From Tabrizicola piscis (lineage in GTDB: Bacteria; Pseudomonadota; Alphaproteobacteria; Rhodobacterales; Rhodobacteraceae), in NCBI RefSeq assembly GCF_003940805.1, contig NZ_CP034328.1, forward strand, positions 1,780,001-1,844,000: a stretch of DNA of 64,000 nucleotides, written 5' to 3'. Made by a program: the position numbers and the translations under genes. A model generated the notes under the pieces. The model was not told the origin of the DNA and did not search any database. It was given only the letters and a program-made list of their open reading frames with translations. This document shows positions 1 through 9,297 of the stretch, in pieces (position 1 is the first letter of the stretch; each line of letters starts with the position of its first letter).

Positions 1-24
1 CCCTTTCCGATGGGCGATGGACGG

Positions 25-345
25 TCACTCTTTTTCCATCGTGCACTGCAGCGGGTGCTGATGACGGCGCGCGAAATCCATGACCTGCGCCACTTTCGTC
101 TCGGCCACCTCGAACGAGAACACGCCCACGACGGCAAGCCCCTTCTTGTGAACCGTCAGCATGATGTCGAACGCCTGGGCATGGTTCAGACCGAAGAACC
201 GCTCAAGCACATGCACCACGAATTCCATCGGGGTATAGTCGTCATTCAAGAGCATGACCTTGTAAAGCGGGGGCCGTTCCGTCTTGGCCTTGGGCTTGGT
301 CAGGATCGACGTGTCCTGACCCGGGCCATCGGTCTTGTCAGACAT
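25..345 (-). CDS. clpS: ATP-dependent Clp protease adaptor ClpS
   Basis: A 106-residue adaptor that delivers N-degron substrates to the ClpA chaperone of ClpAP in the cytosol. The core family sequence is plain: [19 protein letters not shown] near residues 26-44, with the NDD.TPMEFV substrate-binding signature, and a later HKKG.A.VG.F..E.AETK block. The length matches the family (about 105-115). I chose the ATG giving MSDKTDGP because the longer upstream reading frame is antisense to the neighbouring HAD gene and has no family similarity. It diverges from that gene; clpA, the usual partner, would lie beyond the left edge and is not seen. Confidence 0.95.
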   Translation of the reverse strand: MSDKTDGPGQDTSILTKPKAKTERPPLYKVMLLNDDYTPMEFVVHVLERFFGLNHAQAFDIMLTVHKKGLAVVGVFSFEVAETKVAQVMDFARRHQHPLQCTMEKE

Positions 346-474
346 GGTCAGCGGGCGTGACGACACGGGACGTAAGCTCCATCTGGATTCGGGGGTTGCA
401 CCGGATAGGGGAAATATAGCCTTTTCTGGGCTGGCGAAAAGGGGCGGCGTTCGCACCGCGCAAAAGGACACGAC

Positions 475-1182
475 ATGCTGACGACGATAGGCTTCGATGC
501 CGACGACACCCTGTGGCAGAACGAGTCGTTCTTTCGCCTGACACAGGACCGCTTCACCCGGCTTCTGGCCGACCATGCCAAGGCCGACCATCTTGCCGAA
601 CGGCTGGAAGCGGCAGAGCGGCGCAACATCGGCCATTACGGCTTTGGCGTGAAGGGCTTCACCCTGTCGATGATCGAAACCGCCATCGAGGTGACGGAAG
701 GCCGTGTCCCCGCCAGCGTGATCGCCGAACTGATCGCCGCCGGGCGCGACATGCTGGAACATCCCATCGACCTTCTGCCGCAGGCCCGGGCCACGGTCAC
801 GACGCTGGCCGCTGACTATCGGGTGCTGCTGATCACCAAGGGCGACCTTCTGGATCAGGAACGCAAGCTGGCGCAGTCGGGGCTGGGGGATCTGTTCGAC
901 GGGGTGGAAATCGTCAGCCACAAGACCGAAGCCGCCTATCGCGCGATCTTTGCGCGTCACGGCACCGGTGCCGATCAGGCCATGATGGTCGGCAACTCGC
1001 TGAAATCAGACGTGATCCCCGCGCTTCAGGCCGGCGCATGGGGCGTGCATGTGCCCCATGGTCTGACCTGGGCGCTTGAGGCCGCCGATCCACCGACCGA
1101 TCACCACCGCTTTCACGCGATCACCTCCCTTGGTGACCTGCCGGACCTCGTGGCCAGCCTGCAGGTGGGGCGCAACAGCTAG
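475..1182 (+). CDS. HAD-superfamily hydrolase
   Basis: A 235-residue soluble phosphatase-like protein. HAD motif I is at the N-terminus (GFDADDTLW, residues 6-14, nucleophile Asp8 and general acid Asp10). The motif II/III and IV areas are visible as LLITKGD (Thr/Lys) and [11 protein letters not shown] near residues 170-180. The variant DADDTLW instead of DxDGT is common in one HAD branch. The start has AAGGA 7-8 bases upstream. It diverges from clpS with about 130 bp between, so the two are not an operon. The substrate cannot be read from the sequence; the family includes phosphomonoesterases and dehalogenases. Confidence 0.9.
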   Translation: MLTTIGFDADDTLWQNESFFRLTQDRFTRLLADHAKADHLAERLEAAERRNIGHYGFGVKGFTLSMIETAIEVTEGRVPASVIAELIAAGRDMLEHPIDLLPQARATVTTLAADYRVLLITKGDLLDQERKLAQSGLGDLFDGVEIVSHKTEAAYRAIFARHGTGADQAMMVGNSLKSDVIPALQAGAWGVHVPHGLTWALEAADPPTDHHRFHAITSLGDLPDLVASLQVGRNS

Positions 1183-1377
1183 AGGCAAAGGGCCCGACCT
1201 GCGCTAGATATGGCCACAGCGTCGAATGCGGTGCTGCATCTGCGCAACTGCATGAACTATACCCGCAAAGCCATTGGATTTTTTGGGTTTTCGGATTGGT
1301 TCCGCTGTGCTAGCTTTCCGGCTGAGGCAGAACTCGGCACCGGAAATTCGGGCCGCACAGGCAAGGGGACAGGCGAC

Positions 1378-3318
1378 GTGGCATCGCTTCTCGGGCGGAT
1401 TCTTCGCACATTATTGATTGCATTCGTAGCCGTCACCGTTCTGGTGACCGCTCCGCTGCAGGCGGCACCATTTGCCGCCATCGTCGTGGACGCCCGCACG
1501 GGCGAGGTCCTGCTGGAAGACAACGCAGACGCAAGACTGCATCCTGCATCGCTGACCAAGATGATGACGTTGTACATCGCCTTTCAGGAAATCGAGGCTG
1601 GTCGGCTGTCGCTGGATACCAAGGTGACCGTCACGAAATACGCCGCCTCGCAGCCCCCGTCACGCCTTGGGCTGAAGCCGGGCCAAAAGATTGCGCTGCG
1701 CTACCTGATCCGCGCCGCAGCGGTGAAATCCGCCAATGATGCCGCGTCCGCGATTGGTGACCATATCAGCGGTGACCATGTGGCCTTTGCCAAGCGCATG
1801 ACCCGTACGGCCAAGCAACTGGGCATGGCCAGCACCACGTTCCGCAACGCCAACGGCCTGACCGCGGATGGCCATCTCTCCACGGCGCGCGACATGAACA
1901 CGCTGGGCCGCCACCTGTTTTATGACTTCCCGCAGTATTACAACATCTTCTCGCGCCGCACCGCCGATGCGGGCGTGGCGACGGTGACCAACACCAACTC
2001 GCGTTTCCTTGACGCCTACGAAGGCGCGGACGGGATCAAGACTGGCTACACCTCGGCCGCCGGCTTCAACCTGACCGCCTCGGCCGTGCGCGGCAACAAG
2101 CGGATCATCGCAACCGTGTTCGGCGGCACATCGACCGCAAACCGCAACGCCAAGATGAAAGAGCTGATGGACATCGGCTTTGGCGCGGCGAAGAATCGGG
2201 TCAAGGAACAGCCGCCGCAGGCCCCCTCGGCCCCTGCTGAAGAGGCGCTGATTGCCTCGACCACCCATGCGATCGACGATCTGGATGCCGAAGGTGGCGC
2301 TGCCAAGACCGTCCGCGTGTCCGGTGCCGTGACCTCGTCGCCCCGGCCAAAGGCCCGCCCTGTCGCGCCAACCGTGCCCGACGCCGTGGCAATCGCCATG
2401 GCCGATGGCATCGCCGACGCCTTGGCCGAGGCCACCGCCGAACCGCCGCCGGAAGGCACGCTTGAGTTTCAGGCCGCAGCCATCGCTTCCGGCGAAAGCC
2501 CCGTGGCCGCCGAAGCCCCGCTTCCCGAAGCGGTAGCCGAAACCCAGATCGCCGCAGCCGCCCCGGCTGCGGAAACCGCCCCGCTCCCCGCTGGCTCGCT
2601 TGAAGCACAGGCGGCAGCCCTTGCCGCAAACACGGCTCCGGTAGCCGATCTGGCTGAAGAAACCGTGGTCATCGCCGCCGCAGACCCGGGCCTTGCTGAC
2701 GTGAAGCCCATGCCGCGCCCTGAAGCTGCCGCCGAAACCGTCGAGGCCGCCGTTGCCGCCGATGCCGAAGCGACCGCTGAAGCAGTCCTGCCCGTCGAAG
2801 AGCTGCAAGTGGCCGCCGCGCCAGAGCTTGTCGTGACCGATCCCGGGACCGACCCGGCAGCCGACCCCGCACCGGAAGACACCACCCTGACCACCGGCCT
2901 TCTGGCCGAGATCACCGATGTCGAAACCGTCGCCGGCGCCACCGCCTCCACCCCGCCCGACACCCAGCTTGCCGCTGCTGCCACCCTGCCAGACCGTCAG
3001 GCCCCGATCTTCGACAGCGTCGAGGTCGCCGCCGCCGAACCCGAGCCAACGCAGGAAGTCGTCGTCGTCATGTCGACCTCGGGCGGGCGGCACTTTGGGG
3101 TGAACGTCGGCGAATACCCCTCGCGGTATGAGGCCGAACGGGCGCTGCTGAAGACGGCCCTTGCCGAAAGTGCAACGCTGAACGAAGGCCTGCGCAAGAC
3201 CGCCCAGTCGAACGGCAGCTGGCGTGCCAGCTTCCTTGGCCTGACCGAAGAACAGGCCGAACTGGCCTGCCGCCGCCTGCGCGCCCGCGCTGTGCCCTGC
3301 GAAACCGTGGGGGGCTGA
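1378..3318 (+). CDS. D-alanyl-D-alanine carboxypeptidase with C-terminal SPOR domain
   Basis: A class C/DacC-type penicillin-binding protein trimming pentapeptide side chains of periplasmic peptidoglycan. The GTG at this start follows an AGGGGA ribosome site and gives a signal peptide (hydrophobic core about residues 8-27, cleavage after LQAA); the upstream ATGs would add about 56 unrelated residues. The catalytic triad of motifs is visible: SLTK (Ser58-Lys61), SAND and KTGYTSAAG. After the catalytic part comes a very long Ala/Pro/Glu-rich linker of roughly 250 residues. The last 80 residues resemble a SPOR peptidoglycan-binding domain (GRHFGVNVGEYPSRYEAERAL). About 646 residues is longer than E. 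coli DacA (about 400) because of the linker and SPOR tail. The next gene starts 2 bases after the stop. Confidence 0.9.
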   Translation: MASLLGRILRTLLIAFVAVTVLVTAPLQAAPFAAIVVDARTGEVLLEDNADARLHPASLTKMMTLYIAFQEIEAGRLSLDTKVTVTKYAASQPPSRLGLKPGQKIALRYLIRAAAVKSANDAASAIGDHISGDHVAFAKRMTRTAKQLGMASTTFRNANGLTADGHLSTARDMNTLGRHLFYDFPQYYNIFSRRTADAGVATVTNTNSRFLDAYEGADGIKTGYTSAAGFNLTASAVRGNKRIIATVFGGTSTANRNAKMKELMDIGFGAAKNRVKEQPPQAPSAPAEEALIASTTHAIDDLDAEGGAAKTVRVSGAVTSSPRPKARPVAPTVPDAVAIAMADGIADALAEATAEPPPEGTLEFQAAAIASGESPVAAEAPLPEAVAETQIAAAAPAAETAPLPAGSLEAQAAALAANTAPVADLAEETVVIAAADPGLADVKPMPRPEAAAETVEAAVAADAEATAEAVLPVEELQVAAAPELVVTDPGTDPAADPAPEDTTLTTGLLAEITDVETVAGATASTPPDTQLAAAATLPDRQAPIFDSVEVAAAEPEPTQEVVVVMSTSGGRHFGVNVGEYPSRYEAERALLKTALAESATLNEGLRKTAQSNGSWRASFLGLTEEQAELACRRLRARAVPCETVGG

Positions 3319-3320
3319 CG

Positions 3321-3995
3321 ATGGTGGCTCTGGTCTTTCCGGCGCTGCCGACCGTCACGCTTCCGGTCACCGGCCGCGCCGAACGCTTCCCCGTCCGCCG
3401 CATCTTCTGCGTCGGTCGCAACTACGCCGACCACGCGCGCGAGATGGGTGGCATCGACAAGGAACCCCCGTTCTTCTTCACCAAACCGGCCGATGCCGTG
3501 GTGGAAAGCGGCGCGCGCATCCCCTATCCGCCCGCCACCACCAATCTCCACCATGAGGCGGAGCTTGTGCTGGCCATCGGCAAAGGCGGTGCAATGGTGG
3601 CCGAAGCGGACGCCCCGGCCTTGATCTGGGGCCATGCCACCGGCAATGACCTCACCCGCCGCGACCTCCAGGCCGAAGCGAAGGCCAACCGCCGCCCGTG
3701 GGACATGGCCAAGGCCTTCGACAAATCCGCCGTGGTGGGGGCAATTCGTCCGGGTGCGATGCCCGATGCCACCCTGCGCTGCATGGTGAACGGTACCTTG
3801 CGGCAAGAGGCGCGGCTGTCCGACATGATCTGGTCGCCAGCCGCCATCATCGCGGCCCTGTCGCAGCTTGTCAGCCTCTCGCCGGGCGATCTGATCTTTA
3901 CCGGCACCCCGGCGGGCGTCGGCCCCTTGACCCGCGGCGATACCTGCAAGGTCGAGATTGACGGTCTCCAATCGGCCACCGTCACCATCGACTGA
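3321..3995 (+). CDS. Fumarylacetoacetate hydrolase family protein
   Basis: A 224-residue FAH-fold enzyme, a typical length for single-domain members that hydrolyse or decarboxylate acylpyruvates and 2-oxo acids. Visible family landmarks are the FCVGRNYADHA block near residues 29-39, the metal-binding HHEAELVLAIG (Glu79 and Glu81) and GNDLTRRDLQ with the third acidic ligand, then DLIFTGTPAGVGP near the C-terminus. It begins 2 bases after the carboxypeptidase stop, so the two are probably co-transcribed despite unrelated functions. The substrate is not determined; acylpyruvase (FAHD1-like) is the most common activity in this subgroup. Confidence 0.92.
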   Translation: MVALVFPALPTVTLPVTGRAERFPVRRIFCVGRNYADHAREMGGIDKEPPFFFTKPADAVVESGARIPYPPATTNLHHEAELVLAIGKGGAMVAEADAPALIWGHATGNDLTRRDLQAEAKANRRPWDMAKAFDKSAVVGAIRPGAMPDATLRCMVNGTLRQEARLSDMIWSPAAIIAALSQLVSLSPGDLIFTGTPAGVGPLTRGDTCKVEIDGLQSATVTID

Positions 3996-4005
3996 CCGCC
4001 CGCCC

Positions 4006-4073
4006 CCGATTTCTTCAAAGAAATCGGACCGGAGCCTTCAAAGGCTCCGCTGCGGAATTTTCAAAAATTCCGC
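4006..4073. terminator. Three tandem stem-loops sharing a TTCAAA core
   Basis: Three perfect hairpins follow one another: 4006-4027 (10-bp arms), 4031-4048 (8-bp arms) and 4052-4073 (10-bp arms). Each has the dinucleotide CA at its centre, so all share a TTCAAA core while the stems differ. They lie between the convergent FAH gene and ccoS and probably end transcription from one or both sides; no T-run follows. Confidence 0.6.
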
Positions 4074-4096
4074 ATCCCCGTCTCCGCCCGCTGTGC

Positions 4097-4255
4097 CTAC
4101 GGCTTAGGGTGGTCGTCCCATTCCTTGGTCAGGATTCGCTGCGCGTCGCCCTGCGGGTCGTCGAACTGCTTGGTTTTCATCGCCCAGAAGAACGCCACAA
4201 GCCCGATCCCGCCCAGAAAAAGCGATACCGGAATCAGGATTGCCAGAATCTCCAT
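4097..4255 (-). CDS. ccoS: cbb3-type oxidase assembly protein CcoS
   Basis: A small 52-residue membrane protein, last gene of the ccoGHIS assembly operon and needed for insertion of haem and copper cofactors into the cbb3 oxidase. It starts MEILAILIPVSLFLGGIGL, one transmembrane helix covering roughly residues 3-25, followed by FFWAMKTKQFDDPQGDAQRI, the hallmark CcoS segment (FW..K..QFDD..G.A.RIL). The length fits the family (45-60). The start lies 17 bases after the ccoI stop. Confidence 0.93.
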   Translation of the reverse strand: MEILAILIPVSLFLGGIGLVAFFWAMKTKQFDDPQGDAQRILTKEWDDHPKP

Positions 4256-4272
4256 CTACCTCTGCCGCCCGA

Positions 4273-6468
4273 TCATTTCAGTCGCATCGCGTTCAGTGAC
4301 ACGGTAATCGACGACAGTGACATCGCCAAGGCAGCCGCCAGCGGCGTGGCCAGTCCGACCAGCGCCAGCGGCACCGCGATGACGTTGTACCCGCCCGAAA
4401 TCACAAAGTTCTCCACCATCCGCCGCGCCGATTGCCGCCCGATCCGCATCGCATCGGCGATGGGCGCCATGTCCTGACCCAACAGCACGATGTCCGACGC
4501 CACCCGCGCCGCGTCCAGCGCCGTTGCCGGGGAAATCGACACATGCGCCGCCGCAAGTGCCGCCGTGTCGTTCAGCCCGTCGCCCACCATCAGGACCTTG
4601 CGGCCCTGCGCCGACAACTCGGCCACCCGGGCCGCCTTTTCCGCAGGCAGCACACCGGCCCGCCAATCCGCTATTCCCAGCCGTTCCGCCAGATCGCGCA
4701 CCGGGGCCTCAGTGTCGCCCGACAGAAGCTCCACCCGCATCCCGGCGGCTTTCAGCGCCGCCACCGCTTCGGCAGCACCTTGGCGGGGCCGGTCGGTGAA
4801 GGCAAAGGCATGGGTCTGCCCCTCCAGCGCCAGATAGGTCGCCGTCTGCGCCAGCGCGGTCGCCCCGCACCAGTCGGCCCGGCCAAGCCGCACGCGCGCA
4901 CCCTGCCACAGGCCTTCGATCCCGTGGCCCGGCACTTCATGGATGTCAGCAACCTCGGCAGGCGGCACCCCCAGCGCCAAAGCCCCATCGGCCAGCGCCC
5001 GTGCCAAGGGGTGCGAAGACCCCGCCGCCAATGCCGCCGCCACCGAAAGAACCTCAACCGGATGATCGGCCAAGGCCACCGGCTCTGGCACCCCCATGGT
5101 CAGCGTTCCGGTCTTGTCAAAGACCACCGTGTCAACCTCGGCCAACCGCTCCAGCGCCGTGCCGTGCTTGATCAAAAGGCCCTTGCGGAACAGCTTGCCA
5201 CTGGCAGAGGTAATCACCGCAGGCACCGCAAGCCCCAGCGCGCAGGGGCAGGTGATGATCAGCACGGCAGCAGAAATATTGATCGCATAGCGGACATCCC
5301 CGCCCGTCGCCCACATCCAGTAGCCAAAGGCCCCGAACGAAAGGATATGCACCAGCGGCGAATAAAGCCCCGCAGCTCGGTCAGCAAGGCTGGTGTAGCG
5401 CGTCTTCGCACCCTCTGCGACAGCGACCAGATCGGCCATCCGGTGCAGGCTGGAATCCTTGCCCGCCGCCGTCACGCGCAGGGTCAGCGGACCGGTCAGA
5501 TTGACCTCGCCCGCGCTGACCTGCGTGCCTTCCTGCGCCCTTACCGGCAGGCTTTCCCCGGTCAGCAGGCTGCGGTCCACCTCGGACGCGCCCTTGATCA
5601 CCACGCCGTCCACCGGCATCCGCGCGCCGGGCCGGACCAGCACGGTATCCCCCGCCGCAATCAGCGAAATGGCGCGCTCGACCTCGACCCCGTCCTCGAT
5701 CACGATGGCGCGCGGCACTTCCAGCGCGGCCAGTTCCTCGGCGGCTGACCGGGCAATCGCGCGGGTCCGGTGGTCCAGATAGCGGCCCAGCAGCAGGAAG
5801 AAGGCCAGCATCACGGCGGCATCAAAATACGCATGATGCCCCGACATCCAGGTTTCATAGACGGAAATCGAGGAGGCGAGGATCAACGCCAGCGAGATCG
5901 GCACATCCATCCCCAACCGCCCGACCCGCAGGCTGGCCCAGGCCGACTTGAAGAACGGCTGCCCGACGAAAATCACCGTCGGCAAGGCGATCGCGGCGGA
6001 AATCCAGTGGAAAAGGTCCCTTGTCGCATCCTCGGCCCCCGACCAGACGGCAACCGAAAGCAGCATGACGTTCATCATGGAAAAGAACGCCACGCCCAGC
6101 CGCATCAACAGGTCACGCCCCTGCCGGTCCGTCTCGGTCGATGACAGCAACCCGGGGTCCAGCTCATGCGCTTCCTGCCCTTCGGCCACCAGCACGGCGA
6201 TCAGCTGGGCGGGTGTCACCTCCGGCGCCGCCTCCACGCTGACGCGCTTCAGCGTCAGGTTCACCCGCGCCGACCGCACCCCCGGCACCGCCGACAAGGC
6301 CCCTTCGACAGTCGAGATGCAGGCCGCGCAATGCGCCAAGGGCAAGGACAGCATGATCCGCGCGTCACGCTCCGCCCGCAGCGCGGCGATCCGTTCGGCC
6401 GAAGGCGCCGCCGCACAGGCCGGACAGGCAGAGACCGGCGCGCGCCCGAAATCCTCGACCACGGTCAT
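4273..6468 (-). CDS. ccoI: Copper-translocating P-type ATPase CcoI (cbb3 oxidase assembly)
   Basis: A 731-residue P1B-type ATPase (CopA2/FixI type) that exports copper to the periplasm for the CuB centre of the cbb3 oxidase. The N-terminus carries an ACPAC motif (residues 14-18) and a heavy-metal-associated domain with HCAAC (46-50). Later come the CPC membrane metal site (IITCPCALGLAVP), the phosphorylation motif DKTGTLTMG and the hinge VGDGLNDTAALA. About eight hydrophobic segments are evident. The chosen ATG (MTVVEDFGR) lies just after the ccoH stop; the longer frame reads through ccoH in another phase. It sits between ccoH and ccoS, the canonical order. Confidence 0.96.
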   Translation of the reverse strand: MTVVEDFGRAPVSACPACAAAPSAERIAALRAERDARIMLSLPLAHCAACISTVEGALSAVPGVRSARVNLTLKRVSVEAAPEVTPAQLIAVLVAEGQEAHELDPGLLSSTETDRQGRDLLMRLGVAFFSMMNVMLLSVAVWSGAEDATRDLFHWISAAIALPTVIFVGQPFFKSAWASLRVGRLGMDVPISLALILASSISVYETWMSGHHAYFDAAVMLAFFLLLGRYLDHRTRAIARSAAEELAALEVPRAIVIEDGVEVERAISLIAAGDTVLVRPGARMPVDGVVIKGASEVDRSLLTGESLPVRAQEGTQVSAGEVNLTGPLTLRVTAAGKDSSLHRMADLVAVAEGAKTRYTSLADRAAGLYSPLVHILSFGAFGYWMWATGGDVRYAINISAAVLIITCPCALGLAVPAVITSASGKLFRKGLLIKHGTALERLAEVDTVVFDKTGTLTMGVPEPVALADHPVEVLSVAAALAAGSSHPLARALADGALALGVPPAEVADIHEVPGHGIEGLWQGARVRLGRADWCGATALAQTATYLALEGQTHAFAFTDRPRQGAAEAVAALKAAGMRVELLSGDTEAPVRDLAERLGIADWRAGVLPAEKAARVAELSAQGRKVLMVGDGLNDTAALAAAHVSISPATALDAARVASDIVLLGQDMAPIADAMRIGRQSARRMVENFVISGGYNVIAVPLALVGLATPLAAALAMSLSSITVSLNAMRLK

Positions 6469-6472
6469 CGCG

Positions 6473-6925
6473 TCAGCCCTGCACGAACAGTTCGGACCGC
6501 TGCTCGAACAGCGTGCCATCCAGTGACTTGGCGGTGACCTTGACCATCCACTTGCCACGCGCCAGCGGCAGTTCGGTGGTATAGACATCACCCATCGCCA
6601 CAAAGACCGGGCGGGCGTCATCCATCGTCGACGTGGTGCGCCCGATCAGCACCTCAAGCTCGGTCACCTGAACCGGAACGCCGTCGCGGTCGGTGAAGGC
6701 CAGATCCACCCGGCCCGCCGCATAGCTGGGTGCCATATGCCACCCCAACGCCTCTTGCGCGGCCTTGCGGGTGTTGAAGCCCTGACTTGCGACGTAGGAG
6801 TTCTGGACCTCCAGCCCCGGGAAGGTGCTGACCGCCTTGAACGCCAACAGCAGATTGACCCCGATGATGACCGCAAAGGCCCCGACAGTGATCGCGAACA
6901 CATGCTTGCCCGTCAATTCGGCCAT
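6473..6925 (-). CDS. ccoH: cbb3 oxidase assembly protein CcoH (FixH family)
   Basis: A 150-residue membrane-anchored protein that stabilises the cbb3 oxidase assembly intermediate. It begins MAELTGKHVFAITVGAFAV, with a single N-terminal transmembrane segment at about residues 8-30, then a periplasmic FixH domain with ASQGFN and the later LPLARGKWMV..A stretch. I chose the ATG at 6925 because GGAAGGA lies just upstream and the start falls immediately after the ccoG stop (TGACATG), consistent with translational coupling. Two upstream in-frame candidates overlap ccoG without a better ribosome site. Confidence 0.94.
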   Translation of the reverse strand: MAELTGKHVFAITVGAFAVIIGVNLLLAFKAVSTFPGLEVQNSYVASQGFNTRKAAQEALGWHMAPSYAAGRVDLAFTDRDGVPVQVTELEVLIGRTTSTMDDARPVFVAMGDVYTTELPLARGKWMVKVTAKSLDGTLFEQRSELFVQG

Positions 6926-6926
6926 G

Positions 6927-8345
6927 TCAGTCTTCCTTCCCATTGAAAACCGTATCGTGGTGGATCCGGTTCGTCGTCCCAAGTTCTTCCACCCAGATCC
7001 GAACGTCGCTGCGGTCTTCCGTCGCGGCCTCGCTGTCGGGCTGGGCGGTCAGGTAGACCCGCTGCTGCATCGTCTCGTTCGCGGGAACGGTAACCGTCAG
7101 CCCCTCCTGCCCTTCCAGCGCCATCGTCACGAACGCTTCCGACGTGACTGCCAGAGTGAACTGCGCATCCGCGCCCTGCATGTTGCGCAACCGCAGGTCA
7201 TAGGCGTTCCTGATGCTGCCATCCGACAGGGTCACATAGGTCGGGTTCCGGACCGGCGTCACGCTGACATCGATGGGTGACCGCAGGAACAGCGCCACGA
7301 TCAGCCCGACGCCAACCCCGCCCCAAAGGACTGTGTACAGGATGGTCCGCACCCGGAACACATGCGCCCAGACCGATTTCGCCGGCTGGCCCGCACGTTC
7401 CCGAGTCTCATCGGTCAAGGCCAGATAGCCGATCAGGTCGCGCGGCTTGCCGATCCTGTCCATCACGTCGTTGCAGGCGTCGATGCACAGGCCGCAGGTG
7501 ATGCAGGCCAGCTGCTGGCCATCGCGGATGTCGATCCCCATCGGGCAGACGTTGACGCAGGCCATGCAGTCAATGCAATCGCCGTTGCCTTCCACGGTCT
7601 GCTTGCCGCGAGGTTCCCCGCGCCAGTCGCGGTAGCCGATGGTCAGCGTATCCTCGTCCATCATCGCGGCTTGGATGCGCGGCCAGGGGCAGGCGTAAAT
7701 GCAGATCTGTTCCCGCGCGAATCCACCGAAGAAGAAGGTGGTGAAGGTCAGGATCAGCATGGTGATATAGGCCGCAGGATGCGCCTGAAACGTCACCAGA
7801 TCGCGCAGCAGGGTGGGCGCGTCGGTGAAATAGAACACCCAGGCCCCGCCCGTCGCCAGCCCGATCAACAGCCAGATCCACCACTTGATGCCGTTCTTGA
7901 GCAGCTTTTCCCAGTTCCACGGCTGGCGGTGCAGCCGGATGCGCGCGTTGCGGTCCCCCTCGACCCAGCGCTCGACCAGAATGAACAGGTCGGTCCACAC
8001 GGTTTGCGGGCAGGCATAGCCGCACCAGACCCGCCCCGCAGCGCTGGTGAACAGGAAAAGGCCAAGCCCCGCCATGATCAGAAGGCCCGCGATGAAGTAA
8101 AACTCATGCGGCCAGATCTCGATCATGAAGAAAAAGAACCGCCGCCCCGACATGTCGATCAGCACGGCCTGATCCGGCAGGTTCGGTCCCCGGTCCCAGC
8201 GCAGCCATGGGGTGATGTAGTAGATGCCCAGCATCACCGCCAGAAGCCACCACTTCAGCGTCCGGAAGGTGCCCTTCACCCGGCGCGGGAACACCGGCTC
8301 GCGCGCCACATAAAGGCTTGGGGGGTTGGCGTCTTCTTGGCTCAC
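6927..8345 (-). CDS. ccoG: cbb3 oxidase accessory protein CcoG (RdxA/FixG), polyferredoxin-like
   Basis: A 472-residue integral membrane Fe-S protein thought to reduce Cu(II) for delivery to the cbb3 oxidase. Several transmembrane helices are obvious (around residues 33-50, 83-103, 155-175 and 190-210, and one near 340). Two ferredoxin-type cysteine sets, CIDCMACVNVCP and CITCGLCIDAC, lie near the middle, and membrane motifs WCGYACPQTVW and CIYACPWPRIQ supply further cysteines. The C-terminal third is an Ig-like periplasmic domain. It heads ccoGHIS and is separated from ccoP by 67 bp containing a hairpin. Confidence 0.96.
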   Translation of the reverse strand: MSQEDANPPSLYVAREPVFPRRVKGTFRTLKWWLLAVMLGIYYITPWLRWDRGPNLPDQAVLIDMSGRRFFFFMIEIWPHEFYFIAGLLIMAGLGLFLFTSAAGRVWCGYACPQTVWTDLFILVERWVEGDRNARIRLHRQPWNWEKLLKNGIKWWIWLLIGLATGGAWVFYFTDAPTLLRDLVTFQAHPAAYITMLILTFTTFFFGGFAREQICIYACPWPRIQAAMMDEDTLTIGYRDWRGEPRGKQTVEGNGDCIDCMACVNVCPMGIDIRDGQQLACITCGLCIDACNDVMDRIGKPRDLIGYLALTDETRERAGQPAKSVWAHVFRVRTILYTVLWGGVGVGLIVALFLRSPIDVSVTPVRNPTYVTLSDGSIRNAYDLRLRNMQGADAQFTLAVTSEAFVTMALEGQEGLTVTVPANETMQQRVYLTAQPDSEAATEDRSDVRIWVEELGTTNRIHHDTVFNGKED

Positions 8346-8373
8346 GGTCCGGACTCCGGGTATTCAGGCTGTG

Positions 8374-8397
8374 CCGGGCGACAAAATTGCCGCCCGG
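8374..8397. terminator. Stem-loop between ccoP and ccoG
   Basis: An inverted repeat with arms CCGGGCG and CGCCCGG around an AT-rich centre (about 10 bases) lies in the 67-bp gap between ccoNOQP and ccoGHIS. It could attenuate read-through, giving more oxidase subunit than assembly-factor mRNA, or protect the 3' end of the ccoNOQP transcript. No separate FNR-like site for ccoG is visible in the gap. Confidence 0.5.
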
Positions 8398-8412
8398 CCC
8401 GTTGGATTGCGC

Positions 8413-9294
8413 TTATTCGCCGCCGCCACGCCCGTGGACATAGAAGGCCACGGCGCGGATCTCGTCTTCACTCAGCCGCGTGTTCCAGTTCGGCATCACG
8501 CCAAAGCGGGCATAGTAGATGCTTTCCGTAACCGCCTCACGCGTGCCGCCATAAAGCCAGATGGCATCGGTCAGGTTGGGCGCGCCTTGGGTCCGGTCGC
8601 CCGTCCCGTCTTCCATATGGCAGCCCGAACAGCCGGCATCTTCCCAGACCACCGCCCCCGCCGCCGCCAGCGTCGCGTCATGCTCCTGCCCCGAAATGGC
8701 AAGCACATGTTCCGCAACTTCGGCGATCTGCGGTTCTTCCAGAATTCCGTCCACGCCGAACTTCGGCATCTCGGAATAGCGGGCGTCGGGGTCGGTGGTG
8801 TTGCGGATGCCGTGGGTGATGGTCAGATGGATATCCTCCATCGTGCCCCCCCACAGCCAGTCATCGTCCAGCAGGTTCGGATACCCCTTGCCCTCGAACC
8901 CCGCAGCGCCCGACCCGTGGCAGGTCGTGCAGTTGGTGCGGAACACGGCCGCCCCCGCACGCTCGGCATAGGCCGCAAGCGCGGGATCGGCACCAATGGC
9001 ATTCAGGTCGGCGGCGACCAGACTTGCCTTGATCTCGGCATTTGCCGCATCGACGCGGGCGATTTCCACCGCCACATCCGCGCGGGTGCTGGCCCCCAGA
9101 AGCCCGGGGGTCGCCCCATTGATCAGCGGCCAGGCCGGGTAGGCCACCGAATAGCCGATGCCCCAGACGATCGTCGCGTAGAACGTCCAGACCCACCAGC
9201 GCGGCATCGGGTTGTTCAGCTCTTCGATCCCGTCCCAGACGTGGCCGGTCGTTTCAACCTGCCGGGGTTCTTTCTTTACTGGCTTGGCGCACAT
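8413..9294 (-). CDS. ccoP: cbb3-type cytochrome c oxidase subunit III (diheme) CcoP
   Basis: A 293-residue membrane-anchored diheme cytochrome c that passes electrons to CcoO/CcoN. It has an N-terminal helix ([20 protein letters not shown], about residues 33-52) preceded by [17 protein letters not shown], a CcoP hallmark. The two haem sites are CTTCH and CSGCH. The length matches alphaproteobacterial CcoP (about 290-300). The start overlaps the ribosome-site region of the ccoQ end: GGAGGG is part of the last ccoQ codons and the ccoQ stop lies 3 bases before the ccoP ATG, so translation is probably coupled. Confidence 0.97.
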   Translation of the reverse strand: MCAKPVKKEPRQVETTGHVWDGIEELNNPMPRWWVWTFYATIVWGIGYSVAYPAWPLINGATPGLLGASTRADVAVEIARVDAANAEIKASLVAADLNAIGADPALAAYAERAGAAVFRTNCTTCHGSGAAGFEGKGYPNLLDDDWLWGGTMEDIHLTITHGIRNTTDPDARYSEMPKFGVDGILEEPQIAEVAEHVLAISGQEHDATLAAAGAVVWEDAGCSGCHMEDGTGDRTQGAPNLTDAIWLYGGTREAVTESIYYARFGVMPNWNTRLSEDEIRAVAFYVHGRGGGE

Positions 9295-9297
9295 GGC

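Noticed and set aside
1660..3093. Long glycine-rich minus-strand ORF (477 codons) opposite the carboxypeptidase
   Set aside because: Antisense shadow of the alanine-rich linker. Its residues are Gly/Arg/His-rich artefacts of GC-rich codons, with no motif.
4109..4477. Plus-strand ORF covering ccoS and the end of ccoI
   Set aside because: Antisense to two clear minus-strand genes.
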